64,000 nt of DNA from Aeoliella straminimaris (GTDB lineage Bacteria; Planctomycetota; Planctomycetia; Pirellulales; Lacipirellulaceae). The position numbers and the translations under genes are program-made. Every line of letters begins with the position of its first letter. Positions within the stretch are counted from its first letter, which is position 1. Positions 37,176 through 47,248 of the stretch are shown here, in pieces. The notes beneath the pieces are model-generated. The model ran no database searches, was not told the origin of the DNA, and worked only from the letters and a program-made list of their open reading frames with translations. Location of the stretch: assembly GCF_024054565.1 (NCBI RefSeq), contig NZ_JAMXLR010000055.1, positions 62,001 to 126,000 on the forward strand. Reading direction: 5' to 3'.

Positions 37176-37526
37176 ATTGTCGCGGCAGGCATGCAAGTCG
37201 TCACGCACTTTCTGAGCGTGGCGACCGGAACTCTTGCGAGGCTCCACGGCAGCCAACACTTCCTCCGCGAAGTGATACAGCCCACGGAAGACGGCCGACC
37301 AGTCTCGCTCGACCGCCTCGGTGATTTCATGAGTCTTCCCCCCGTCCATCCACAACGGCACCACTTTGGCTCGACGACACACTGCCACGCTGGGCGGACG
37401 ATCAGTAAGCTCGTGAATTACCGCCGCTGCTCCGCGGCAGGTAGTCATCGCACAAACCAGGGGCGAGACATGGACACGGTTCTTGTTGACCAACGACGCT
37501 TGTATACTAAACTGTGAAAACATCAT
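37149..37526 (-). other. Unassigned open frame beside the transposase fragment
   Basis: A 125-codon open frame overlapping the IS630 fragment in another frame. No family recognised and no ribosome-binding site. It could be a decayed piece of the same mobile element or a chance frame. The following stretch to 37821 (about 300 bases) holds no supported gene. Confidence 0.2.
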
Positions 37527-37821
37527 CCAATGTCGCTTAGAGAGACCAATCTATCTGCTCCGGAAGCTATCTCCGCGAGCCCCCTCACAATTGATCGCCT
37601 GGCCTCTTGCCCGAATTATCCGTAGATTCCATATCACTCGAAGGACCGTACCTCCAGGGAATTTGCCGTCGAGATTTTCATATCGATAAATGATCGCGTC
37701 TTTAGGGTGTGCAATTCTGTCTTTCTCGGAGTCCCTCGCAAGGTAGGCTTGTGACTAACTGCTCTGGTTCGCAGCATCTAGCGTGCCCATGAACCCAGCC
37801 TCCCCCACATTAGAATAGGCG

Positions 37822-39081
37822 ATGATCCACTATATAACCACCGATGGCGTCGGCAACGCCACGGTCGCCAACGAGTTGCAACAATTGGGGAAGCAGAAAG
37901 TCCCGTTCGTGCTGCATGCCATGCGCCGGCCTCGGTCATTGTTTCACGCAGCCCACGCCGTGTCCGAATTGCGTGATCGCACGCACTACTTGTATCCGCT
38001 TCCTCCGCTAAAGTCGTTGCTATCCTTTGTGCTGGGACCCGTCTTGTTTGGGCGGAAGTTTTTTCAGGTTGGCTGGAATGCCCTTACGGGCAGGCGTGAG
38101 AACCTGCGGGGGAGGGTTGCCAGCCTAGCGCACTTTTTCGTGGCATGCCACTGGGCGAGGAAGCTGCGCCACGAGGACGTCGACCATATCCATTCCCAGT
38201 GGGCTCACTCCTGCGCCACGATTGGAATGTATGGCGCATGGCTGGCAGGGAGATCATTTAGCTTTACCGGACACGCTTGCGACCTGTTCCGCGATCGCGT
38301 TGCTCTTTGCGACAAGATTGATCGAGCCGAGTTCATTGTGTGCATCTCTGAATTTCACCGCGAGTTCTACATCAAGCAAGGGGCCGACCCATGCAAGCTA
38401 GTCCTCGTTTACTGCGGCATCGACCCCCAGCGATTCAGCCGCCAATCCGTCGAAAGAGAAAGTTCGGTAGTCAGAATCAACTCTGTCAGTCGCCTGGTAG
38501 AAAAAAAGGGCTACAGCTATCTCATCGAGGCGTGCCAACTGCTCCATAAACGGGGTGTAGATTTCAGGTGCGTGATTGGCGGGTCAGGGCCACTTGAGCG
38601 GTCCCTGAGAGACCAGGTGCAGCGACTTGGGTTGGGAGACCATATCGATGTAACGGGGCAGACCGTCACTCAAGAGGAATTATCCACCTTCTTGAGCAAT
38701 GCGGACATCTTCTGCTTGCCATGTGTTTGGGCTGCCGACCAAGATGTGGACGGCCTGCCACAAACGCTCATGGAAGCAATGTCGTGTGAAACGCCGGTGG
38801 TTTCGACGCATCTGGTCGGCATCCCCGATCTGGTAGTTGATGAAGAAACAGGCCTGCTGGTCGAACCCGAGAATGCGGAGCAGTTAGCAACCGCCCTCAT
38901 GCGCTTGTGCTCGGATAGTGAACTTAGAAAACGGCTGGCGGTCGCTGGGCGAGCGTTGGTGGTTCAGAAGTTCAATATCCACACGTGCCTTCAGCCGCTA
39001 GTAGAGCGTTTTCGCTCGAAGCTCCAGGCAGACGCGGTCGAGGCGCCCGCATCAGACGTGGAACCGTCGCCCGCTCGCTGA
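37822..39081 (+). CDS. Glycosyltransferase family 4 (WcaL/colanic-acid type)
   Basis: 419 residues of GT-B fold. The second half has the nucleotide-sugar site: RLVEKKGYSYLIEA, GGSGPLERSL, and EAMSCETPVVSTHLVGIPD with the E-x7-E motif typical of retaining GT4 enzymes. IHSQWAH in the first half also fits. It would add a sugar to a lipid-linked repeat on the cytoplasmic membrane face. First gene of the surface-glycan region. Confidence 0.9.
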   Translation: MIHYITTDGVGNATVANELQQLGKQKVPFVLHAMRRPRSLFHAAHAVSELRDRTHYLYPLPPLKSLLSFVLGPVLFGRKFFQVGWNALTGRRENLRGRVASLAHFFVACHWARKLRHEDVDHIHSQWAHSCATIGMYGAWLAGRSFSFTGHACDLFRDRVALCDKIDRAEFIVCISEFHREFYIKQGADPCKLVLVYCGIDPQRFSRQSVERESSVVRINSVSRLVEKKGYSYLIEACQLLHKRGVDFRCVIGGSGPLERSLRDQVQRLGLGDHIDVTGQTVTQEELSTFLSNADIFCLPCVWAADQDVDGLPQTLMEAMSCETPVVSTHLVGIPDLVVDEETGLLVEPENAEQLATALMRLCSDSELRKRLAVAGRALVVQKFNIHTCLQPLVERFRSKLQADAVEAPASDVEPSPAR

Positions 39082-39117
39082 ACTTTGTCGGGGTGTGCTT
39101 CTTCCCCCTTCGACGTA

Positions 39118-40095
39118 CTACAAACTTGCAGTAGCCTTAGCCGGGATGCTGAGATGCTTCGGCGCTTTGGCTCGCTCCGGATGCGCTTGCTCAATCCGGG
39201 CATGATAGTCGGCGAGCGTCCGTGTTTTGCCTCTGACGAGGCATTCGCGCTCGAAACGCCGGACCTCTTCGCGACAGGCGGTATCGGCAAATCGTGACTC
39301 TCGCCGCAGTGCCGACTCGAGATAGCCGGCCACGATCCCGACGCCACTCAAGAAGTAAGGCTTCTCGAACATGCGATACATGCTGGCGGCAAGTACGTAG
39401 TACCACGCCGAACCGATAAAACGTTTGTAACGCCCCCAACGCTTGCGGCCGTGCCAGAAACTAACATGGCTCGACCCCATACGCCGCAGATGGATGATCT
39501 TGAGGTCCGGGTCGTGCATCGACTTGGCCTTCCACCCCTTCAGGCGACACATGTGACCATCGATTCCATCCCAACCCAAGAAAGGTACGAATCCGCCGAT
39601 GTCGCGGAAGCATTCCGTCCGATAGAATTTCGCACAGCCGTGCGAATTCTCATCGCCAATACGCTCCTCCCATTCGCGCTGCTCTTCGCGCAAAAAGGTC
39701 TTCCCTGAAAGAGTTCCCAACCAAGGATCCTGCGCGTACTCTTCGAGCAACCGCTCGAAGTAGCGGGGTCCGAATTCCAGATCGCCATCCAACTTGCACA
39801 CGAAGGCATAGTCGTCGAGATCGACGCTGGCCAGGCCGATGTTGAAGGCCTCGATGACACCGGGGCCAACGCTCCGTTCCCGGTTGGGATCACGGCGGAT
39901 AACACTGAGGAAACCAAGCTGCTTTTCTGCTTCTTCAAGAATCCTCGGAGTCTCGTCGGTCGAGCCATCGTCGACGACAACCCACCTTGCTGGCGCAATC
40001 GTTTGACTGGCAACCGAAGTAATCGTCGACTTCAGAAAGGCAGCCTCGTCACGGCAAGGCGTGATCAACAGGTAGGGCTGGGAATCCACGTCCAT
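39118..40095 (-). CDS. Glycosyltransferase family 2
   Basis: 325 residues from ATG 40095. LLITPCRDEAAFL starts a GT-A fold, VVDDGSTDETPRIL binds UDP-sugar, and CKLDGDLEF holds the DxD-type metal motif. The C-terminal half has the WDGIDGHM and RRMGSSHVSFWHGRKRWGRY acceptor region of polysaccharide GT2 enzymes. The only glycosyltransferase at this end on the opposite strand. Confidence 0.9.
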   Translation of the reverse strand: MDVDSQPYLLITPCRDEAAFLKSTITSVASQTIAPARWVVVDDGSTDETPRILEEAEKQLGFLSVIRRDPNRERSVGPGVIEAFNIGLASVDLDDYAFVCKLDGDLEFGPRYFERLLEEYAQDPWLGTLSGKTFLREEQREWEERIGDENSHGCAKFYRTECFRDIGGFVPFLGWDGIDGHMCRLKGWKAKSMHDPDLKIIHLRRMGSSHVSFWHGRKRWGRYKRFIGSAWYYVLAASMYRMFEKPYFLSGVGIVAGYLESALRRESRFADTACREEVRRFERECLVRGKTRTLADYHARIEQAHPERAKAPKHLSIPAKATASL

Positions 40096-40437
40096 CGGCG
40101 AGACCAATCCGAGTCGAAGTTAGAGTATGCGAATCTGACCACCGAACTTCTACTGTGGTCAGCCGCGGATGCTATACATTCGATGATAAGTGGTTCGGGG
40201 CCAATATCAAGCGAACTCTCCTATCCTGACGTTTGTAGCGAGCCATGTCTGACACGTCCCGATGGACCTTACCGTCACAATCGGCGCAATGCGCATACTT
40301 GGTTCTTGAAATGAGAATCTAAGCGGACCGGCAAACCCATTCGAGCGTATCGTTGCCCGTATTCCCCATGCTGACTACGATAGAGCATTCCCCCCAGCCA
40401 CAAACCTTCCCCCCTCCGATCCCTGCGGATCCCCCCT
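40096..40437. other. Divergent intergenic region in the glycan cluster
   Basis: About 340 bases between a minus-strand GT2 and the plus-strand run of glycan genes from 40438 on, so it should contain the promoter of that run. No clear promoter pair or operator stands out to me. Confidence 0.35.
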
Positions 40438-41448
40438 ATGTCAAACGTACTGGTTACCGGACATTTAGGCTACATCGGCGCTCATCTCGTGGAAGTGCTT
40501 CAAGCAGCGGGGCATACCGTTACCGGCTGCGATTTAGGGCTTTTTTCGGGATGCAACTGGAAGCCGTTGACGGCGCCCGACAAGGAGATCCTGGGGGACG
40601 TAGCGAATCTCACCGAGCAAGACCTGGATGGCATCGACGCCATTTGCCACCTTGCTGCCATTAGCAACGACCCCATGGGCGATCTCGACCCTGGTATTAC
40701 GCTGCAGGTGAATCGTGATGCCTCCGTAGAACTGGCTCGTCGAGCCAAAGCTGCTGGCGTCGAGCGATTTCTCTTTTCGGGCTCCTGTTCGGTGTATGGA
40801 GCTGGCGATAAGCTCGACCTGACAGAGACCGACCCTCTACGACCGTTGACCGCCTACGCCCAAAGCAAGATTGAAAGCGAGGAACTCATCGGTCGGTTGG
40901 CAGGCGATGGTTTCAGCCCAGCCTACCTACGCAATGCCACTGCTTACGGCGACTCGCCAATGCTGCGCATCGACCTCGTTGTAAACAATCTGCTGGCCTC
41001 TGCTCTATCCTACGGCGAGATTCGCATTAAGTCCGACGGATCCCCCTGGCGACCGCTCATTCACTGCCGGGATATTGCCCGCGCGTTCCTGGCGTTTGTC
41101 GAGGCTCCTGTCGAATCGATCCACAATCAAGCCATCAATATCGGCGGCAACAGCGAGAACTATCAGGTACGTAACGTTGGCGACTTGGTACAAGAGCTCA
41201 TCCCGAAGGCATCCATTGTCTACACCGGAGAAGTGGGCGAAGACCCGCGCAACTATCGAGTCTCTTTTGACAAGCTGTCTCAGGCCTTGCCTGACTTCGA
41301 GTTGGAGTATGACCTTCGCCGGGGCATGGAGGAACTGCACAAGAGCATGGTCGATCACGGCTTCAGCGCAGCCGACTTCGAAGGCGACCAGTTCGTGCGG
41401 CTGCGAACACTGCGGAAGCAATTGGATAAACTGACACGCGTAGCATAG
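40438..41448 (+). CDS. NAD-dependent sugar epimerase/dehydratase (extended SDR)
   Basis: 336 residues. VTGHLGYIGAHLVEVL is the GxxGxxG NAD site; SGSCSVYG and YAQSK carry the catalytic Ser, Tyr and Lys of extended SDRs. It probably modifies a nucleotide-linked sugar for the glycan made by the neighbours. The exact reaction (4-epimerase, dehydratase or reductase) cannot be told. It lies 36 bases before an RmlC-like gene. Confidence 0.88.
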   Translation: MSNVLVTGHLGYIGAHLVEVLQAAGHTVTGCDLGLFSGCNWKPLTAPDKEILGDVANLTEQDLDGIDAICHLAAISNDPMGDLDPGITLQVNRDASVELARRAKAAGVERFLFSGSCSVYGAGDKLDLTETDPLRPLTAYAQSKIESEELIGRLAGDGFSPAYLRNATAYGDSPMLRIDLVVNNLLASALSYGEIRIKSDGSPWRPLIHCRDIARAFLAFVEAPVESIHNQAINIGGNSENYQVRNVGDLVQELIPKASIVYTGEVGEDPRNYRVSFDKLSQALPDFELEYDLRRGMEELHKSMVDHGFSAADFEGDQFVRLRTLRKQLDKLTRVA

Positions 41449-41484
41449 TCGCGTTGCCCCAAAAATCTCACCGAGGAAGCTGCC

Positions 41485-42048
41485 ATGCTGTTTCATCCAA
41501 CCGGACTCGCCGGAGCCTATCTGATCGAACCAGAGCGCCGTGGCGATCATCGCGGGTTCTTCGCCCGCATTTTTTGTGAGCGCGAGTTTCTCGCCCACGA
41601 TCTCGTCACCAACTTCGTGCAGGCGAACAATTCTCTCACCGGCCAACAGGGCACACTACGCGGCATGCACTATCAGCTAGCGCCCCATGCTGAGACGAAG
41701 CTGGTTCGATGTGTTCGAGGCGCCCTGTGGGACTGCATCGTAGATCTGCGATCGGATTCGAGCACGTTCGGCCAATGGTTCGGGCAAGAATTGAATGCCG
41801 AGAATCGGCTGATGATGTACGTGCCGAAAGGATTCGCCCACGGGTTCCTGACCCTGTCGGAGGACGCCGAGGCGATTTACTTCGTCGATGAGTTTTACGC
41901 CCCCGAAGCGGAACGAATTGTCCGCTGGGACGACCCAAAGTTTGCTATCAACTGGCCGTCGAAGCCCGTTTCGCTGTCAGAGAAGGACTCTCAGGCCCCT
42001 GATTTCGATCCAGCCCACCACTTGGCGATTGAGACCCCGCAGCAATAG
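41485..42048 (+). CDS. rfbC: dTDP-4-dehydrorhamnose 3,5-epimerase (RmlC/RfbC)
   Basis: 187-residue cupin. The catalytic His is in GTLRGMHYQ; VPKGFAHGFLTLS and the end WDDPKFAINWP are diagnostic of RmlC. It converts dTDP-4-keto-6-deoxyglucose to the rhamnose precursor, or performs a related epimerisation. rmlA, rmlB and rmlD are not obvious next to it; the flanking SDR genes may serve another deoxysugar. Confidence 0.92.
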   Translation: MLFHPTGLAGAYLIEPERRGDHRGFFARIFCEREFLAHDLVTNFVQANNSLTGQQGTLRGMHYQLAPHAETKLVRCVRGALWDCIVDLRSDSSTFGQWFGQELNAENRLMMYVPKGFAHGFLTLSEDAEAIYFVDEFYAPEAERIVRWDDPKFAINWPSKPVSLSEKDSQAPDFDPAHHLAIETPQQ

Positions 42049-42241
42049 GCGCTGTCGGGATTGCAACCCGTATAATTGGAAGCTTCGGCACCGGATGCGG
42101 CAATAATGCCCGTCCTAAAATCGCTAACTCTTGGCCACTTTACCGCTTTCGACTACCATCAAGTCTGCGGCTGACCGCTCCGACTTCAGGCTACTTCGCC
42201 GGCAGTCGATCCTTCATGCAATTGCCTTTGGCAACCCGACC

Positions 42242-43192
42242 ATGCGAATACTGTTCACAGGCGCAAGCTCATTCACAGGCTACTGGTTTGTTAGCGAACT
42301 AGTCCGCGCCGGACATTCCGTGATCACGACCTTCACCAGGTCGGAAGGGGACTACTCTGGTATCCGCCGCGAGCGGATGGATCGAATTGCGGAGCAATCC
42401 CAACGCAGCTGGAACTGTCGATTCGGCGACGAGCGTTTTCTCTCGCTGATCGACGAGGTAAAGCCCGATGTCCTCTGCCATCACGCGGCCGAGGTAACCG
42501 ATTACAGAAGCCCGGATTTTGATTTCGTTAGCGCACTGCGGCAGAACACGCACCAATTGCCTGCAGTCCTGGAGAGACTGGCGGCAGTCGGCTGCCAGCG
42601 CATCGTGACTACTGGCACGGTGTTTGAGGCACACGAGGGAGCGGGAAGTGCCCCCCTGATCAGCTTTTCCCCCTATGGCCTCTCCAAGTCGCTTACCGAT
42701 CAGACCATCCAACACTTCGCCAGCACATTCGGGTTCTCCCTGGGGAAGTTCGTCATCCCCAACCCCTTCGGCCCACTCGAGGACCCCCGGTTTACTGCCT
42801 ACCTTGTCCGTTGCTGGAAAGCAGGCGAGATGGCGGAGGTCCGCACACCAGACTACGTTCGCGACAACATCCACGTTTCGCTCCTTGCCAAGTCCTACAA
42901 TCGGTTTGTAGAGCAATTGCCGACCACCTCGGGCTTTGTCAAAACCAACCCCAGCGGCTACGTGGAATCGCAAGGCGCCTTCGCCCAGCGCTTCGCGGAC
43001 GAACTGCGAAAGCGCTGCAACTGGAAGTGTGAACTTCAACTTGCCAAACAAACAGAATTCCCCGAACCACGCGTCCGAATCAATACCACTCCCCTAGACA
43101 GCGAAGCTTTGGGGTGGAATGAATCCGAAGCGTGGGACGCCGTAGCAAAATTCTATGACCTTACCCGCGGTAGTGAGGTCACGCAGCAATGA
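42242..43192 (+). CDS. NAD(P)-dependent sugar epimerase/reductase (extended SDR)
   Basis: I chose the start at ATG 42242 because the Rossmann motif FTGASSFTGYW follows directly; the frame is open upstream without similarity. 316 residues; TGTVFE and SPYGLSKS supply the catalytic Ser and Tyr-x3-Lys. Likely acts on a nucleotide sugar. Its stop overlaps the next glycosyltransferase start (ATGA at 43189-43192). Confidence 0.85.
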   Translation: MRILFTGASSFTGYWFVSELVRAGHSVITTFTRSEGDYSGIRRERMDRIAEQSQRSWNCRFGDERFLSLIDEVKPDVLCHHAAEVTDYRSPDFDFVSALRQNTHQLPAVLERLAAVGCQRIVTTGTVFEAHEGAGSAPLISFSPYGLSKSLTDQTIQHFASTFGFSLGKFVIPNPFGPLEDPRFTAYLVRCWKAGEMAEVRTPDYVRDNIHVSLLAKSYNRFVEQLPTTSGFVKTNPSGYVESQGAFAQRFADELRKRCNWKCELQLAKQTEFPEPRVRINTTPLDSEALGWNESEAWDAVAKFYDLTRGSEVTQQ

Positions 43193-44178
43193 CTGAGACG
43201 AAGATTCTCATTGTCATCGTCTGCTACCGGTCTGCCGATCTGGTAATCGACTGTTTGCACTCACTAGCTCCCCAGATCGATGATGTGCCCGGAACACGGG
43301 TGGAAATCTGTGAGAACGGCACGGGAGAAGAATCGCTGGCCCATTTGCAGGCGGCCATCGACATGAATAGATGGAGCGACTGGGTTTCGATAACGCCTAT
43401 ATCCCCCAACCGGGGATTTGCCGGCGGCAACAATGTGGTACTTGGTCCCGCTCTCGCATCCGAGAATCCTCCCAGATACCTACTGCTACTGAATGCCGAC
43501 ACCATCGTGCGGCCCGGGGCCATCCGGGCGATGTACGATGGCCTGGAAGCCCAGCCCAACGTAGGAATCCTGAGCCCACGGCTGGAATGGCCAGATGGCA
43601 CCCCCCAGGGCAGTGCCTTTCTGGACTTCACTCCGCTACACGAGTTCATCAAGGCGGCGGGCACCGGAACCGTTACTCGCCTGTTCAAGCGGGGACATGG
43701 CGGCATGCCGCTCAGCGACGAGCCGCACCATGCGGAGTGGGTCAGCTTCGCCTGTGCGCTAATTCGACGAGAGGTCTTTCAGAAATGTGGACTACTGGAT
43801 GAGGGTTACTACCTGTACTACGACGACGCCGACTATTGTCGTCTGACCCGTCAGGCCGGCTGGGATGTGCTGTACTATCCACTGGCTCGCGTCGTCCATC
43901 TGCGCGGGAGGAGCAACCCGGCCAAGTCGCTCGCCGCGGAGAAGCGGCGGCGGCCTCGCTACTGGTACATTTCGCGGGCGCGGTACTACGCCAAATTCAA
44001 TGGCCGAGGGCATCTGTGGCTAGCGAATACGATGTGGTGGGGTGGCCGTTTGATTTCCCTTGCGCGGGAGCTCGTGGGCAATCGAGCTCGGAGTGTCTGC
44101 GACAAGGAGGGGCGTGATATCTGGATCCATGCCTGGACCCCCATGAAGCACCATGAGCCGAGCGACCGTCAATCCTGA
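43189..44178 (+). CDS. Glycosyltransferase family 2 (rhamnosyltransferase-like)
   Basis: 329 residues. ILIVIVCYRSADLVIDCL starts the GT-A domain; LLLNADTIVRPGAI is the DxD-like site and LLDEGYYLYYDDADYCRLTRQAG is the acceptor block of WbbL-type rhamnosyltransferases. That agrees with the nearby RmlC. It overlaps the preceding SDR by four bases. Confidence 0.9.
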   Translation: MTETKILIVIVCYRSADLVIDCLHSLAPQIDDVPGTRVEICENGTGEESLAHLQAAIDMNRWSDWVSITPISPNRGFAGGNNVVLGPALASENPPRYLLLLNADTIVRPGAIRAMYDGLEAQPNVGILSPRLEWPDGTPQGSAFLDFTPLHEFIKAAGTGTVTRLFKRGHGGMPLSDEPHHAEWVSFACALIRREVFQKCGLLDEGYYLYYDDADYCRLTRQAGWDVLYYPLARVVHLRGRSNPAKSLAAEKRRRPRYWYISRARYYAKFNGRGHLWLANTMWWGGRLISLARELVGNRARSVCDKEGRDIWIHAWTPMKHHEPSDRQS

Positions 44179-44185
44179 GGACCCA

Positions 44186-45124
44186 ATGCAGTCGCCTACA
44201 ATCGATTCACCTGGCCCCGACTTCCTCATCATCGGCGCGATGAAGTGCATGACGTCGACGCTGCACGAGCAGTTGGCGGCCCAGCCGGGGATCTTTATGA
44301 CCACCCCCAAGGAACCCTACTATTTCTCCAACGACGAAGTCTACGCCCAAGGCGAAGCCTGGTATCGCAACCTCTTCTCCGCAGCCAGCGCCGGCGACCT
44401 TTGCGGTGAATCGAGCACCCACTACACCAAACTTCCCACCTATCCGCACACGGTCGAGCGGATGCACGCCGCCTTCCCCGACCTGAAACTCATTTACGTC
44501 ATGCGGCATCCGATCGACCGGCTCGTCTCGCAGTACGTGCATGAGTGGTCGGTCCGGCGCATTGACTGCCCGATCGACGAAGCGGTGGATAGTTTGCCGG
44601 AGATGGTCGACTACAGCCGCTATGCTTACCAGTTGGAGCCCTACCTGCACTCGTATGGCCCAGATCGCATCCTGCCGGTGTTTCTCGAACGCCTCCAAGC
44701 TGCCCCGCAAGCCGAGTTGGAGCGGATCGCCCAGTTCCTCGGCGCGACCGACCGACTGGTTTGGGTCGACGACCGCTCCCGCCAAAACTCGTCGCAAGAG
44801 CGGATGAGATCGAGCTGGCTGCGTGATGCGATTGCCTACGCACCAGGCCTTTCCTGGTTCCGGCGGACTTTCATTCCCAGGAACTTCCGAGACAGAATTA
44901 AGGCGTTGTGGAAACTGCCCGCGAAGCCCACGCTTAGCCTTGAGATGGAGCAGCGATTGAAGCGTGAATTGGACACCGATCTACAGCAGTTAGGTCGCTG
45001 GCTTGGCGTGCAGCTCTCCTGCGATCATTTTAAGAAGGTCGTGGCTAAATCGCCGTTCACGTGGAAATCGGATGCAATCCGCGAGTTGCACACCGCATCG
45101 ACGCGGCAGGAGACGATGACGTGA
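44186..45124 (+). CDS. Sulfotransferase (PAPS-dependent)
   Basis: 312 residues from ATG 44186, chosen for the CTGAGG five bases upstream. FLIIGAMKCMTSTLHEQL is the 5'-phosphosulfate loop and LIYVMRHPIDRLVSQYVHEW the 3'-phosphate loop of sulfotransferases that use PAPS. It should put sulfate on a sugar hydroxyl or amine. Seven bases downstream of the GT2, and its stop overlaps the next GT2 (GTGA), so the enzymes are made together. Confidence 0.9.
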   Translation: MQSPTIDSPGPDFLIIGAMKCMTSTLHEQLAAQPGIFMTTPKEPYYFSNDEVYAQGEAWYRNLFSAASAGDLCGESSTHYTKLPTYPHTVERMHAAFPDLKLIYVMRHPIDRLVSQYVHEWSVRRIDCPIDEAVDSLPEMVDYSRYAYQLEPYLHSYGPDRILPVFLERLQAAPQAELERIAQFLGATDRLVWVDDRSRQNSSQERMRSSWLRDAIAYAPGLSWFRRTFIPRNFRDRIKALWKLPAKPTLSLEMEQRLKRELDTDLQQLGRWLGVQLSCDHFKKVVAKSPFTWKSDAIRELHTASTRQETMT

Positions 45125-46176
45125 GCACGAATACCGAGGTTCGGTTCAAAGTTGGCGGCGTTGCGATCGGCCGCAACGAGGGAGAGCGGCTCCGCGCCTG
45201 CCTGGGATCACTGGTACGTGATCTAGATCATGTGGTGTACGTCGACTCCGGATCCGAAGATGACAGCCTCGAGATGGCAGAGCAGCTCGGAGTCGAGACA
45301 CTACTCCTCGACACCGCAGAGGGCTTCACGGCCGCCCGAGCCCGCAACGCAGGCTTCCGGCGTTTGCTAGAAATCGCTCCCGAAGTCGAGTTGATCCAGT
45401 TTGTGGATGGCGATTGCGAGGTGGTCGAGGGCTGGATTCCCGCCGCAACGCAGTTCCTGCAAACCCATCCACAGGTGGCAGTGGCCTGTGGACGACGTCG
45501 GGAGATCGATCCAGACTGCAATGCCTATCATCGCCTGGCCGAGATGGAGTGGGACACACTACCGGGAGAAGCCCATTCTTGCGGTGGCGATGCACTGATA
45601 AAACGCCAAGCCTTCGAGCAAGCGGGCGGCTACCGCAACTCCCTCATTGCCGGTGAAGAGCCTGAGCTGTGCACACGCCTGCGAAAAGACGGGTGGACGA
45701 TATGGCGACTGGATGAGGAGATGACGTTACACGACGTCCGCATGTCGCGGTTTGGCCAATGGTGGAAACGAGCGGTGCGTGCCGGACATGCCTACGCCGA
45801 GGTTGCGGTGCTACATGGATCGCTGACTGAGAGGCATCGCTGGCGGAAGCTCCTTAGCATCTACTTTTGGGCCTTGTTGCCAGTGTTCGCTCTGTCACTT
45901 TTTCCCCTTGCGGGGACCTCCCCCCTGGTCGTGACCGGTTTCGCGTATGCGATACAATGGGCCAGAATCGCCCGCTATCGCATGCGCCAGCACGGAGATC
46001 CACTCGCCGATGCCTTTTTGTACGCTGCATCATGCATTGTCGCGAATTGGCCGACCGCGATAGGTTCGCTCAAGTACATCGGGAATCGGCTGCGAGGCTC
46101 GCGATCTCAGCTCATCGAATACAGCCAGCACACCGCTGGTTTGCACGCGCATCAGACAGCAGACAAGCACACGTAA
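45121..46176 (+). CDS. Glycosyltransferase family 2 with C-terminal membrane helices
   Basis: The GTG start at 45121 overlaps the previous stop (GTGA); an internal open frame begins earlier only as a shadow. 351 residues. VAIGRNEGERLRACLGSLV and VVYVDSGSEDDSLEMA form the nucleotide site, VDGDCEVVEG the DxD motif. After about residue 240 come two membrane helices (LLSIYFWALLPVFALSLFPLAG). Probably extends the glycan at the membrane. Overlaps the next sulfotransferase by one base (TAATG). Confidence 0.88.
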   Translation: MSTNTEVRFKVGGVAIGRNEGERLRACLGSLVRDLDHVVYVDSGSEDDSLEMAEQLGVETLLLDTAEGFTAARARNAGFRRLLEIAPEVELIQFVDGDCEVVEGWIPAATQFLQTHPQVAVACGRRREIDPDCNAYHRLAEMEWDTLPGEAHSCGGDALIKRQAFEQAGGYRNSLIAGEEPELCTRLRKDGWTIWRLDEEMTLHDVRMSRFGQWWKRAVRAGHAYAEVAVLHGSLTERHRWRKLLSIYFWALLPVFALSLFPLAGTSPLVVTGFAYAIQWARIARYRMRQHGDPLADAFLYAASCIVANWPTAIGSLKYIGNRLRGSRSQLIEYSQHTAGLHAHQTADKHT

Positions 46177-47183
46177 TGGGAATGGGTGGGATAACATTGG
46201 CACATTCGCATACAACTCGAGACCGTTCTTCCGTCTCAGGCACCAGGCCAGAGCATCCGGTTTTCATTGTCGGAGCCCTTCGTAGCGGGACTACAATGCT
46301 ACGTCTAATGCTCGACGCCCATCCGGAAATCTGCAATTTTGGGGAGTTCGAGTACGCCGTAAAACACGCCAACGACAACTTCGTCCCGGATCCTGTAAAG
46401 TATGCTCAACTTCTCCAAACCGATCGAGCATTTCTTGCCCATGGCTTTGAGATTCCAAGTACATCAAGTTACGAAGAGGTGATCAGATCTTTCCTGTCTC
46501 AGGCTGGGGAAAGAAGTGGCAAACCCATCGTGGGCGCAACGGTACATTCCCGCTTTGATCTCCTGCGGAGCATCTGGCCGAAAGCTCGATTTATCCATCT
46601 AATAAGGGACCCCCGCGACGTCGCAAGAAGTTGTATTGGCATGGGGTGGGTGGGCAACGTATGGTATGGCGCTGATTACTGGCTCGACGCTGAGAAAAGA
46701 TGGGAAAAAGTGACTGCCGAGTGCTCTTGCGAGGACTACCACGAGCTAAGCTTCGAAGCACTTGTCGTTTCACCCGAGCAAGAGCTGCACAAGATCTGTC
46801 GCTTTCTGGATCTTGACTACGATGCCCGCATGTTGACCTACGCGGCAAACTCGACTTACGAACCGCCGGATGCAAGCCTTGTCAACCAGTGGAAGACAAA
46901 GCTCGCACCAAAACAAGTGAGTCTCGTCGAGTCAAAGTGTGGAGATCTGATGGAACGTCGAGGCTACAGTCGCCACCCCAAATCCCACAGACCATCCATT
47001 GGGACGCGAGTCTATCTGGGGGCACAGAATAGCCTGGCTCGCAAGGCTTTTAACCTAAGGCGCTATGGCTGGCCGCTCTATTTAAAATGGCAAATTGCGA
47101 AACGACTCTCAAGCGGCAATGCCACCTGGGCAAGTCGAGTGATTGCTGAAAAAAACAAGGTCGACATAAGCTACTTACGGTAG
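46176..47183 (+). CDS. Sulfotransferase (PAPS-dependent)
   Basis: 335 residues from ATG 46176, the TAATG junction with the GT2. VFIVGALRSGTTMLRLMLDAHPEI is the phosphosulfate loop and FIHLIRDPRDVARSC the 3'-phosphate site. Family: Sulfotransfer_3-like. Base use is visibly more AT-rich than in the genes before it. Second sulfotransferase of the run. Confidence 0.92.
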   Translation: MGMGGITLAHSHTTRDRSSVSGTRPEHPVFIVGALRSGTTMLRLMLDAHPEICNFGEFEYAVKHANDNFVPDPVKYAQLLQTDRAFLAHGFEIPSTSSYEEVIRSFLSQAGERSGKPIVGATVHSRFDLLRSIWPKARFIHLIRDPRDVARSCIGMGWVGNVWYGADYWLDAEKRWEKVTAECSCEDYHELSFEALVVSPEQELHKICRFLDLDYDARMLTYAANSTYEPPDASLVNQWKTKLAPKQVSLVESKCGDLMERRGYSRHPKSHRPSIGTRVYLGAQNSLARKAFNLRRYGWPLYLKWQIAKRLSSGNATWASRVIAEKNKVDISYLR

Positions 47184-47248
47184 GGGGAATGTGCGCCGAC
47201 GCCTGTTGACCAGGCTCGCCGGCCGATTCTTGTCTTGGACTAGTATTC

